Shown here: in pieces, positions 11,714 to 20,889 of the stretch
Layout of the letters: each line of letters begins with the position of its first letter
Position numbering within the stretch: position 1 is the stretch's first letter
From: Favolaschia claudopus
Lineage: Eukaryota; Basidiomycota; Agaricomycetes; Agaricales; Mycenaceae
Length of the DNA: 64,000 nt
Assembly (NCBI GenBank): GCA_037176885.1
Contig: JAWWNJ010000119.1
Coordinates: forward strand, 124,001 to 188,000
Direction: 5' to 3'
Translations under genes and position numbers: made by a program
Notes under the pieces: model-generated
Told to the model about the DNA's origin: nothing
Database searches by the model: none
What the model saw: the letters and a program-made list of their open reading frames with translations, nothing else

Positions 11714-11801
11714 GACCTGAGCCCGAATCGAACGGGCAACTTCTGCAGACTCGCCACACGATCACTAAGAGGTGCAACTGCGGTCCACCCGCAACCAGGT
11801 C
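11714..11801 (-). repeat. tRNA-like unit A6 (best-preserved)
   Basis: Acceptor GACCTGG/TCAGGTC, D-arm GCGG-GTGGA-CCGC and T-arm GCCCG-TTCGATT-CGGGC are all intact. An anticodon-like stem TTGCA/TGCAG encloses about 25 nt beginning CCTCTTA, long enough to hold an intron. A seven-base T-run follows (plus strand 11681-11687). The reading CTT or TCT as anticodon depends on a one-base register choice, so no isotype is assigned. Confidence 0.55.
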
Positions 11802-12059
11802 TTGCTTGGAACTGAAATCTCGTCACCTAGTACTATAGTACTTATCCTGAGTCCTCTGCGGAATTCATCCTCACGCAGTACTTATAAATCATCGACTGAC
11901 TGCCAGTGACCCGACCACGGCAGGACTGGCTGCGGGTAAAGTTTAAACTAGCCATGGCGTGGCATCAACTGAAAAAGTTTGAAAACTCAAAGTTCTTCAA
12001 AAGCTTAGTATGTAACTTGAACATTTTCGCGCGCAAAACAAGATTGACGCACGGTTCAC

Positions 12060-12158
12060 GACCCAGACCCGAATCGAACGGGTAACTTCTGCAAACCAAT
12101 GGAAGCATAGCAGATTTGGCTCAAGAGGTTGCAGCTGCGAACCATCCGCAACCAGGTC
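12060..12158 (-). repeat. tRNA-like unit A7
   Basis: Last unit left of E1. Ends pair as GACCTGG/CTGGGTC with intact B-box. The middle has one extra base (GCAACCTCTT). The downstream flank is of the GCGCGCAAAACAAG type shared with A10 and A11, with only a four-base T-run. Confidence 0.5.
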
Positions 12159-12331
12159 TGATATTAAGTATCCTCTCCGGAATTGATCCTCACCCGATAT
12201 CAATCATCGCCTGACTGTCCCGACTCAAACTGACTGGCTTCGGGTGAACTAGCCATCGACTGAAAAGCTGAAATTAAGTCTTACCGCTGTTGAATTCTGA
12301 ATTCTGACTTGTACTCTTCTCCAAATGGAAT

Positions 12332-12337
12332 GTAGGC
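12332..12337. repeat. Target-site duplication of E1, left copy
   Basis: GTAGGC here is repeated exactly at 16904-16909, immediately outside the opposite end of E1. Confidence 0.7.
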
Positions 12338-12394
12338 TATGAAGGCCGCCATCGGACAAAAATAAATGGTTTTGGCTTTCACTGCCTGTCCCAG

Positions 12395-12640
12395 CTCGTC
12401 ATCCATCATCCCGATTCATCCTCATCAATCCTCGTCCATCCCAACCGATCTTCATCGAACACAATGAAATCCTCACCAATCCCTGCTCATCCTTGGGATG
12501 ACTTGGGACTACATTGGGACCTGTCCTGATGACAACCCAGGGAAACTCAAAACAAGTCGAATGGGGTGAATTTGAGGACAGAATCTGTCCCCACGCCTCC
12601 CCACGCATCCCAGATCATCCTCATGAGCTGTCATTGATAC
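12395..12640 (+). repeat. Left subterminal CATCC array of E1
   Basis: Repeated CATCC/CATCCC/CATCCTC words every 8-15 bases, presumably transposase-binding sites. Confidence 0.6.
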
Positions 12641-12863
12641 GCGGCGTGCTCATCTGTTCGACCGCTGATCGCCGGAAGCGGACCTCAATCGACACCGGCA
12701 ATCTTTCGGCATTCTATGCCGTGCTTTCGCCGCCTGTTGGGGCCTTCGCTATGGTTGAAAGGTTAGATAGAGACTTGGGATGCGTCAAGAAACTGATATA
12801 ACCTCGATGCTTTGATTCCTGTGAATCCCAGTGTCACAAGGTAAGTTGGGTTTCGTAATAAGA

Positions 12864-13713
12864 CAGTAATATACACGGAGCTTACAACCGGCTGATTCCC
12901 AGTGTTTATTGCCGGAATCCACTGTGTGCCGGCAAGTCGGCAATGGATCCCGATGTGCTTTCGTTGGACTGCAACGGAAACCAGCGGATCCCATTGGAAT
13001 CCAGCGGGAAAGATTTCAGAGTAGAATCCAGCGGATACCACTGTAATCCACTGTAATCCCCTGAGAATTCTCCATAGTTCGTACTCTGGCAATACTTTGG
13101 TAACATTTTTCAACTCAATTATGTTTCAATGTCGATCAAACGATACTGTTTCGGTTTTCCGAAGAGTTTTACATTCACTCTGAGAGCAACATCAGACAAT
13201 CTCTCTAATTGGTTGTTGAAAACTATATGTATTTCGGATAAAATTCCGGCCAAAGTATCATTTGTGTGTGTCTTGGGTGGCTATCATGTGTCATCCAGTT
13301 GCTCTGGTTCAGCTTGAAGCTTCCTGGTTCAACTCAATTGCCGAAATAAGGATAGATTGTTCGAATTGAGTATTAACCTAGATCAATTCCTGGCAGCCTG
13401 ATAATTAAGGTGCAATTGGAATCGTCTCCCATTATAGAAGAATACATTGAACTCTACGCAAATGAGACCCTCTGGCTGTTGAAACAATTTTTTCGGGCTC
13501 GACTTCCGCTATACTCAGTACATTCCAGCAGTCCGCCATAGTCCAGTGGATTCCAACGGATCCCATCGGCAGGACCGCGGAGCAACGGACATCAGCGGAC
13601 TTCGACGCCGCCGGTGGGAAGCACTGCCTAACAACGTCCGCCAGCGTCCGCCAGTGTCCAGTGTTGTCCAGCGTTGTCCGCCAGCGGACTTTCCAGCGGA
13701 GCGCATATTACTC
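12864..13713. mobile_element. Nested 850-bp element inside E1
   Basis: Flanked by a perfect 8-bp duplication TAATAAGA (12856-12863 and 13714-13721). The ends read CAGTAATATAC and, inverted, GAGTAATATGC. Both subterminal regions (about 12920-13070 and 13525-13700) are packed with CCAGCGGA-like words. No coding potential. The 8-bp duplication and short CAG-type ends fit hAT-like MITEs, but the superfamily is not proven. Confidence 0.65.
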
Positions 13714-13721
13714 TAATAAGA

Positions 13722-16600
13722 ATAGCCCTCGGACGCCCTTATTGAGCCACTAAACTGTTTAGTAAACAGTTTCAACCAAAATCGGGGCATCGGCGTCAGG
13801 AACCTAAATTGGTCTTAGATGGTTTGACTACCTTGAATGTGCGGGACAGAAATTGAAGCTCACAGCCTTCCTGCTTCAACTTTACGTTGACTCTCGAACT
13901 GTGATGTTGTATACAAATACCCCGAAGTACCGTTGAGACGGTTAATGAGGTACTCAGTCTTATCGGCAGTTTATTTCGGCGTGAAAATTTCAGACTCCAA
14001 CTCGACCTCGAATTCAACGGTGAGTCCGGTAGATTGAATCATGCTCAATAGAATTAGAGCCCAGGAAGGCGCCGCATTCGACCCTCGACATTTCCCTATG
14101 TTTAAAGCCGATGTGAAGGCTCAAATTGACCCGATTTCACATGAATCCAGTTTGGCAGTACTAGTACGCCTCCAGCCAGCCGCTTCGATCCTTGACCAAC
14201 TGACTGACCCGAAATTCAATCTCTCAGCCTGAATCTAATCTTGTCTCAGTGCTGTGGCCGTGCCAACACAGTCTAACGCACACGTGAGCCAAGTCTGGAC
14301 CAGATGTTACCTCGACCTTCATCCTTTCTTTTCTTCTGGCCACAGGGGAATCTATATAGGTTTCTGGGTTCTTATTCGTTCCTTCACTCGATCGGGGGAG
14401 GTGATTCAAACTACGTTGGTACCGCTTACTTTCCCTTACTTATGTTCAATCAGGAAGCAATGAAAATCAGAGTTGAATGGCCCGTCTGTAACAGCAACTT
14501 ACGAGGTTGAGAATATTGAGATAGAGTGGTACTAAGGTACAAAGTCCCTGCCAGCCATTTGCAACGGCGGCACGGAGATCAATCAGTAAAATCGTGTCGG
14601 CGCGGAATGTGGATTAGATTTTTTTGTCTTTACCCGCTTTACCCATAACTTATGTTAATGGGAATTTGTCCGTGTGCGTGAGCTGAAATTGGCTGAGATT
14701 TGTGGGTGAGATCACTACAACTGTATGAAGAGATTTGAATGTGTCCTTTGGATATTGGTCTTGCAAGAGGCACCGAGAACGAATATTTGAAAGTTGAGAT
14801 TGGGTCAAGTGATGTGATCAAGCAAACTTTCCCACGGTTCAAACTGTCCGCGTTGGTTGTGCCAGTAACGGGAGAGCGGTCAACGTTAATAATACGGAAG
14901 CGATGAGTATACACAGTATACTGAGAGAAGGAAAGAGTATGATTATGATACGAGCTTGGGGCAAGGTGATTTTAATTCAAACAGCAGAGCTGTGTCACAG
15001 AACAGCCCCAAATCTCCGAATCATCGCGTCTCTAAACCTAAAGGCTCACCGCCGTTTAGTTTGGTTCAGCCAAAATTTAAATATTTGAACCAATGGTCGA
15101 ACTTGACCTTCAAGGTTTACACCGCTACTTACAGTTCTGCCCAACTAGTACTCCTCTTGATTCTCCAAAATTTCCACTCCTTCATCTCCTGAGAGAGATA
15201 TAATAGTTCGCAATTTTTAATACATATTCAATACTGTGTATATGTAAATTGCTGGCTGAATATCCTCTGCTTCAAGAGTTTCTCGTCATGGATCGCGCAA
15301 TTTCTGTCTGTTTGAAGTTCCTCTTTAACTAGTAATTTGATTTCTGAAATCACTTGTGGTGTGTTAAGGGAGACAACCTGCTCCTATTTTAGCGCAGCAG
15401 GGTTTCTTGTTGAATTTTGAAAGGCGACAATGTCCATGTTGATGTGATCAAACAAACTTCCCACGGTTCAACTTCCCGGCACCGAGACTGCCCGTAAGAA
15501 AAGAAAAACATGACAATTGAGGGAAGGCCATGGGCATTACTGTAATACAAACTAACCGGAAGACGGAGTTTCAAAACAAGTCTATGTCAGGGAAAACACA
15601 CCACCCCTTCAATAAAATTGAAATCAACTTGTTAAGCAAGGTAGGTGAGATGGCGTGAATGGATACCTACTTCAGACCAAAACTTGGGAATCGACACAGA
15701 GTCTGTGTTGGATATGGGTTAGGAGCTGTACAAAGATGACACAAAAATGGCGCTGACAAGCGGAAACACCTTGATAACACATTTGATCAATATTTCGGAA
15801 GGTGAAGATGGGGCGTCAGACACGGGGGAGACCAGGGCAAGAACAAAGAGAGCTCTATCGGCCATGTGAGATTGAATTTATGTATCTCGATTAAGTGGCA
15901 CCGAATTCGGCAGCGCGGTGGCCAGGTGATCATAGTCTTCAGTGATAGAAGTGGAGATACATCAAGAGCAGTAGAGTAGGGTTTGATGAGCAATTCCGCT
16001 CCATTTTTGCATGATTTATCACTTGACTCCTTAGAGTTCCCTGTTTGTGGTGTATTGAGAGCAGTGGCCAATGCCGGACAGAATCTGGTAACTTGAATAC
16101 GAAAATATTTGACTCGAGTGTGCAGCTAGAGCTATTTTGTTCTGTTCGGGTCAAGAGACCACTTTCTCTGCAGGAGATCTCTCAGCTCTTCATTACAAAA
16201 CAAAGTCATCTCCGTTTCTTTGAACTGTGCAACCGCTAGTCTGGGCGGGTGCGTGCCTTTCGAATCACGGTACTTGTGTCTCAGAGCTGAACACAGTCAC
16301 GCCGACACAGTGCACAGAGTTGTTCAATTAAGGTTTGTCAGATGGGCCTCTGAGATTGCCAACCTAAGCTCTTGGGTGACCTCTTCATACGATCCTCTAT
16401 TTCTAGCGGCTGTAAAAAAACTTCTAGCAGCCAGCATCCGAAGTCTTAACCCCTTGCCGTCGGTGTCTGTGATGAAATCAAATCGGCATCGGCATGTTGT
16501 GCCGAGTTCGGCAGATCAATTCCATATTGGTGCTGGAGAGCGAAGCCGGGATAAACCATGGTTTATTCGATGGCTAGGCTAGGATGGCTGAGAATGATTG
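13722..16600. other. Interior of E1
   Basis: About 2.9 kb without a convincing gene. Open frames are shorter than about 120 codons, carry no recognisable transposase or helicase motif, and no conserved junctions link them. Probably decayed internal sequence. Confidence 0.4.
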
Positions 16601-16609
16601 GGAATTGGC

Positions 16610-16860
16610 TTCGCAAACAGAAAGTACTGAAATTTAGGATACGCCGGGATGTGTTGGGATGCTTGAGGACCGATGAGGACAAGGAAACTGAGGATTGACC
16701 GGGATAGCATTAGGATATTATAATGGCAGGCTAGGACAAGTGAGGACGAGTGAGGGATGGATGGACAGGGATGTGTTGGGACAAGGAAGGATGGACAAGG
16801 ATGGCTGGTGACAGCTGAGGATGGCTGGGGATTGATGGGGATGGGCGATGATGACCGGTG
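16610..16860 (-). repeat. Right subterminal GGATG array of E1
   Basis: Dense GGATG, GGGATG and GGACAAG words, the inverted counterpart of the left CATCC array. Confidence 0.6.
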
Positions 16861-16903
16861 ATGGGAATAATTTCCTGGATTTTGTCCGGTATGGGCCACC
16901 AAA

Positions 16904-16909
16904 GTAGGC
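16904..16909. repeat. Target-site duplication of E1, right copy
   Basis: GTAGGC, identical to 12332-12337. Confidence 0.7.
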
Positions 16910-17072
16910 ACGTATACGTACTACGGTTGAATTTCCAAGGAACCAACGTTAGCGAGAAATTCTTCTCACTGCAGCAACTCGCGCACCAACAGGCAATATC
17001 CTCTTCAGACTTCAGGTTTTCAAAGCTTAACGTTTTCGCGCGCAAAAAGGTATCGACACACGGGTCCGACAC

Positions 17073-17161
17073 GACCTGGGCCCGATTCGAACGGGCAGCT
17101 TCTGCAAACTTCGCAGCAAGAGATACAATTGATACAACTGCGGTCCATCCGCAACCAGGTC
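17073..17161 (-). repeat. tRNA-like unit A8
   Basis: First unit right of E1. Ends GACCTGG/CCAGGTC form a perfect 7-bp stem. The B-box is GTTCGAATC, the canonical tRNA form. The middle reads ATCTCTT instead of ACCTCTT. A five-base T-run follows (plus strand 17044-17048). Confidence 0.55.
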
Positions 17162-17464
17162 TTTGAATCGAAATTTCATTACTCACTAAGTAAGTTACTA
17201 AGTATCCTCTTGGGAATTCATGTTGACTGTTGAATAATATTTGAAACGCTGAATCGAAGGAAAATACTGGCTTCCCGTATCGTAGCTATAGAGCTGAATT
17301 GTTCTGGAATTCGATTAAGATCTGCCGATGCCAACACCACCGCCAATGATTCAGATGGTGCGGTAAGAATGAAAGGCAGGGTTAAGGGATCGATATCAGG
17401 ATCCGCGAAAAAAAAATGAAGAACAAAGGCACACAACGGCGCGAGAAAAAGTTGCGAATGGAAC

Positions 17465-17562
17465 GACCTGAGCCCGAATCGAACGTGTAATTTCTGCAGA
17501 CTCAATTGGCATTGGCATACAATCGGCAAGAGGTGCAACTGCGGTCCGTCCGCAACCAGGTC
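17465..17562 (-). repeat. tRNA-like unit A9
   Basis: Near-identical to A5 including the variable middle. The T-arm 5' strand has one change (ACACG). A five-base T-run follows. Confidence 0.5.
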
Positions 17563-17595
17563 TCTGAATCAAAATCTCATCACCTGCCAAAAGTT

Positions 17596-18043
17596 AGTCT
17601 GTATTTGTTGGCGCCTGTCAACCAGGACCTCGGTTTTTGATGTGACATGTCACATTTCTCACGTCCGGATTGGGACGCAAGGCTTCGTTTGGCCACCTTT
17701 TGTGAGTCTGTGCGCATATGTGCAGTTTTAAGACAATTAAATAGCCTAGGAAAGGTAGTGGCCGCTTACCCTGACAGTAGACATGCAACAACGACAGAGC
17801 TTTCAACGAGGCATCAAAATTCGTTGAATTCACACTTCCTATCAATATTCGAGTCCTGAGCCCATAGAAATTAGTGGTGCATGGTTTAGTAGTGCCTCTG
17901 CAATGGTTCATGGATCTAAAATGCCTGTAGGTCTGGGGCAATAGCAAAATCGTCCGAATTTGGGCGTGTGACTATCTGCACGTGCCATCAAAATTGTCAC
18001 AAAATCCGAGGTCCCATTTGACAGGTGCCAACAAAATCAGACT
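17596..18043. mobile_element. MITE of 448 bp inside array A
   Basis: Inverted ends of about 45 bp: AGTCTG...TTTGTTGGCGCCTGTCAA at the left and AGTCTG...TTTGTTGGCACCTGTCAA inverted at the right, each followed by GGGACCTCGG or GGACCTCGG. No coding potential and no unambiguous target duplication. It occupies the enlarged gap between units A9 and A10. A perfect palindrome TGTGACATGTCACA sits at 17641-17654. Confidence 0.6.
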
Positions 18044-18271
18044 CTATATAAAAAGATATATCGACTATCATATATCTCATAGAGTCTGACTGCGGGAGAC
18101 TAGCCAAAAGTATCCTCTCCTCTAGCCGGAATTCATCCTCACGCAGACTGACTGACACGGCAGGACTGGCTGCGGATAAACTACTACTACTAGTAGCCAT
18201 CGACTGAAAAGTTCTTCAAAAGCGTACCATTTTCACGCGCAAAACAAGATTGACGCTGCAACACGGTTTAC

Positions 18272-18363
18272 GACCCGGACCCGAATCGAACGGGTAAGTT
18301 CTGCAGACTCAACTGCCAGTGGCACGCCAAGAGGTGCAACTGCGGTCCATCCGCAACCAGGTC
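18272..18363 (-). repeat. tRNA-like unit A10
   Basis: 5' GACCTGG and 3' CCGGGTC, intact B-box, D-arm GCGG-ATGGA-CCGC. Downstream flank of the GCGCGCAAAACAAG type. Confidence 0.5.
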
Positions 18364-18595
18364 TGAATATCAATATGATTATCCTCTCCGGGTCTCGACT
18401 GCTGCGGTTGAACTGACCAAGTGCTGCGGTTGAATTCTGAATTTCGATTCCCCGAACCAAATCTCCTTCTCCCCGACTACGGCAGGACTGGCTGCGGGTA
18501 AAGTTTAAACTAGCCATTGGCAATGAAACTCAAAGTTCTTCAAAAACTTAACTTGAACATTTTGGCGCGCAAAACAAGATTGACGCACGGTTCAC

Positions 18596-18694
18596 GACCT
18601 GGGCCCGAATCGAACGGGCATCTTCTGCATACTCAAGGGCTGGTAGCACATAATCGCCAAGAGGTTGCAACTGCGGTCCATCCGCAACCAGGTC
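18596..18694 (-). repeat. tRNA-like unit A11
   Basis: Ends GACCTGG/CCAGGTC pair fully, and the T-arm is perfect. One extra base lies in the anticodon-like region, as in A7. Confidence 0.5.
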
Positions 18695-18974
18695 CTACCA
18701 AATTGACATCGAAATCTCATTACCTAGTACTAAATATCCTCTCGGGAATTCATGTTAACTTTACTATCGACAGATTTGAAAGGTTGAAACGAAGAAAAGC
18801 AGAGATGAAATCATCCGGAATTTCGATTACATTAAGATATTCCAACACTAACGCCAATGATTCAGAAGATGCGATAAGAGCGAAAGGCGGGTCTTTTGGA
18901 TCCAGATCTGCTAAAGAAAGATGAAGAAAAAAGGCCCACGCCGGCGCGAAAAAACATCTGTTCGGAGGACATAC

Positions 18975-19068
18975 GACCTGGGCCCGAATCGAACGGGCAG
19001 CTTCTGCGGACTCGATTAGTAACTCGGCATTAAAGCTGTTGCAGCTGCGGTCCATCCACAACCAGGTC
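18975..19068 (-). repeat. tRNA-like unit A12
   Basis: Last recognised unit of array A. Acceptor and T-arm are intact. The D-arm is TGTGG-ATGGA-CCGCA and the anticodon-like region differs (AACAGCTTT in place of ACCTCTT). A six-base T-run follows (plus strand 18949-18954). Confidence 0.5.
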
Positions 19069-19069
19069 T

Positions 19070-19661
19070 TCAAGCTTCAAGCTTTCCAATTACTGTACAT
19101 TGTATCACTTACTCAACAATCACCGATTGGCAGACTGCGGTTGAACTAACGAATTTACTGCGGTTGAATTCTGAATTTCTTATTCTATCCCCCAACCCAC
19201 TCAACAGACATTTAATATTAATACCTTTACCTTTACCTCTATACTAGTTCTAGGATTCCGTCTCCAAATCCACCAACTTCAACTTCAACGACCTACAACT
19301 CTTCCACCGGCGCACCCGAGCTCCAACACACGCCAAACTCACAAACAACTCAATGCGACTGCGTCACAAGACGAAACTCACCCGAACCGACGAACGTATC
19401 TACCGTATACCACTCCCCTACAGCAACGCCTCGCAACAACTCTGCTCTGAGAACAACAACAAAATCTCTGGTATTCAAAAAAGTGTCTCTGGGTCATATC
19501 AATCGGTATGTATCGTATCGTACTTTCGTTTCACATTCACCAGCCTTCTTCTTTCACACAACCAACAATTACACCCCCTATCGAACATCAATCACCGGAC
19601 ATTTTCGAAATGGGATGATGCTCACTCACAATGCGAGAAGCTTGAACGCGTGAAGAGGAGC
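19070..19661. other. Gap between array A and the CFEM gene
   Basis: About 590 bp. No convincing coding exon; open frames on the plus strand are rich in Thr/Ser without motifs. This likely holds the CFEM gene's 3' untranslated region. Confidence 0.35.
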
Positions 19662-20755
19662 TTAAACGACCATGGCGCCGACGACACCACCGACGACGAC
19701 GGTGCCCATGGCGAGGAGGAGGGCGCGGGCGCCGTTGGGGCCTAGGCGATGCGTTAGCGTCGGTGTTACATCAAGGGGAGAGGCGTAGCTCCGATGAAAG
19801 AAGAACGAGGAAGAAGACTAGACTCGAAGGAGAAAGAGGAAGAGGACGAAAGAGAGGGGAGAACCAAGAAAGTACACGAAAACAGATGAGGGGCGTTTAG
19901 AACGTGCGCGGGGAAAGAAGGCAAGAGCAAAATATACGAAGAAGGTAACTAGGAAACGGCGAGCGGTCGGGCGAGAGCGAGTATCGCCCAGGCAACACCG
20001 GCGAAAAGAATAGTAAGAATAACAAAACAAAACTCACCCAACAAGCTGACCGCAGCCCCGGTATTCCCGCTGGCGCTGTTGGAGGCGGAGGGCGAGCCGG
20101 AGATGTCCATGGCGGGGTTGGAGGGCGTGAAGGGCGCGGTGGCGGTCGGGCGGGCGGTGGCGCTCAGGGAGACTGCGAACGAAGTGAGTGAGGGGTTGTA
20201 CAACTCTACCCGTAGGGTAGATAGAGGGGAGGAGTATCCACCCCGGGGGTGGAGTGGGGTGATGGGGAAGGATGGAAGGAAGAGCGTGGAGGAAACACTC
20301 ACGAGCGGCACACTGCTGCGCCTGCAACCCCATAGCGACGCCGAGCTCGTCGGGCTTGCACTCGAGGGTGAGGCAGGAGTTGGCCATGGCCTGGAAGTCG
20401 GCGTTCGTGCAGGCGCAGGTGAAGTTGGTGCTGGGCGGGGAAAGTGTCAGTCAGCGAGAGTCTAATAACGCTAGGCGAGGCGAGAAGACGACACTCACGG
20501 CACATTACACTCAGTCGCACCCGCCGCCGCGACGATGCAGTTGAGGGCACACGGCTGGAGGGCGGCGCTAGCACTCGCAGCCGCACCAGAGAGGATGCTC
20601 GAGCCGGCGGCGATGCCGCTGGAGATGGCAGAGCTGCGGGAGGCGGAGGCTTCGGAGCGCGAGGCGGAGGCGCTGGAGCGGGATGCCGAGGCGCTGTCGC
20701 TGGACTGGGCGAGGGCGGTGGAGACGAGGGCGAGGAGGGCGACGGCGAAACGCAT
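19662..20755 (-). CDS. CFEM-domain cell-surface protein
   Basis: Secreted cell-wall or GPI-anchored protein. ATG at 20755 gives a signal peptide (MRFAVALLALVSTALAQSS), then a Ser/Ala-rich linker with repeated SASRS units. The CFEM domain follows with all eight cysteines in order: QPCALNC, ATEC, FTCAC, NSC, LEC and QQC. It is split by introns with GTGAGT donors. After it come a Thr/Ser/Pro-rich stalk and, in the last exon, a hydrophobic tail ALLLAMGTVVVGGVVGAMVV directly before the stop, typical of a GPI signal. CFEM proteins of yeasts bind haem for iron uptake through an Asp just before the fourth Cys; here that region reads PTNFTC, with Asn at the expected place. About 215 residues. Family call firm, haem role doubtful. 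Confidence 0.85.
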
Positions 20756-20868
20756 TTTGTTTTAGGTTATGGGTTTGGGGTTTGGGTTTGGAGTTTGGGG
20801 TTAGGCGGGAGAGGCGGAGGTGGAGCTGACTGGGAGGGAGAAAGCGACGAGAGGCAAAAAAGTGGTTC

Positions 20869-20884
20869 GATGGGTTTATATATC
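20869..20884 (-). promoter_or_regulatory. TATA box of the CFEM gene
   Basis: Minus strand ATGATATATAAACCC about 120 bp before the ATG at 20755. Confidence 0.5.
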
Positions 20885-20889
20885 ATTTT

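Larger units (their letters stand above)
12338..16903. mobile_element. DNA transposon E1 (non-autonomous, CGGACAAAA family)
   Basis: A 4566-bp element bounded by a perfect 6-bp duplication GTAGGC. The imperfect 24-bp terminal inverted repeats read TATGAAGGCC...CGGACAAAA at the left and TTTGGTGGCC...CGGACAAAA at the right (about 17 of 24 identical). Inside each end is an array of short degenerate words: CATCC at the left (about 12395-12640) and its complement GGATG at the right (about 16610-16860). No open frame inside resembles a transposase, so it is probably moved in trans or dead. It was inserted into tandem array A between units A7 and A8 and contains a nested element at 12864-13713. Confidence 0.75.
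9961..19069 (-). repeat. Tandem array A: tRNA-like units in about 350-bp repeats
   Basis: At least 12 units, all read on the minus strand, start (plus-strand low coordinate) at 10003, 10364, 10646, 11023, 11379, 11714, 12060, 17073, 17465, 18272, 18596 and 18975. Seven lie left of transposon E1 and five right of it; the usual period is 280-390 bp. Each unit of about 87-99 nt opens GACCTGG and closes CAGGTC or a close variant, so the ends can form a 7-bp acceptor-like stem. A GCGG/CCGC D-arm-like hairpin and a T-arm GCCCG-TTCGATT-CGGGC (B-box GTTCGATTC) are conserved; the middle varies. Conserved sequence also flanks the units: CTCTCCGGAATT upstream and GCGCGAG plus a T-run of five or more downstream in most copies. 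Nuclear, presumably Pol III transcribed; function unknown. Confidence 0.75.

Noticed and set aside
11714..11801. Calling the units tRNA-Lys(CTT) or tRNA-Arg(TCT)
   Set aside because: The anticodon loop register is ambiguous by one base, U33 is present only in one register, and the loop is far too long without assuming an intron. No isotype can be supported by eye.
13722..16600. Transposase gene inside E1
   Set aside because: No frame exceeds about 120 codons and none shows a DDE, zinc-finger or helicase motif.
12338..16903. GGCCGCC/GGCCACC as the target duplication of E1
   Set aside because: These form part of the inverted repeat; the exact 6-bp duplication GTAGGC lies further out and matches the 6-bp duplication of E2.
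9961..19069. CRISPR-like impression of regularly spaced repeats
   Set aside because: Repeat units are 87-99 nt with internal tRNA-like pairing inside ~350-bp units, the host is a eukaryote, and no short identical repeats with unique spacers exist.
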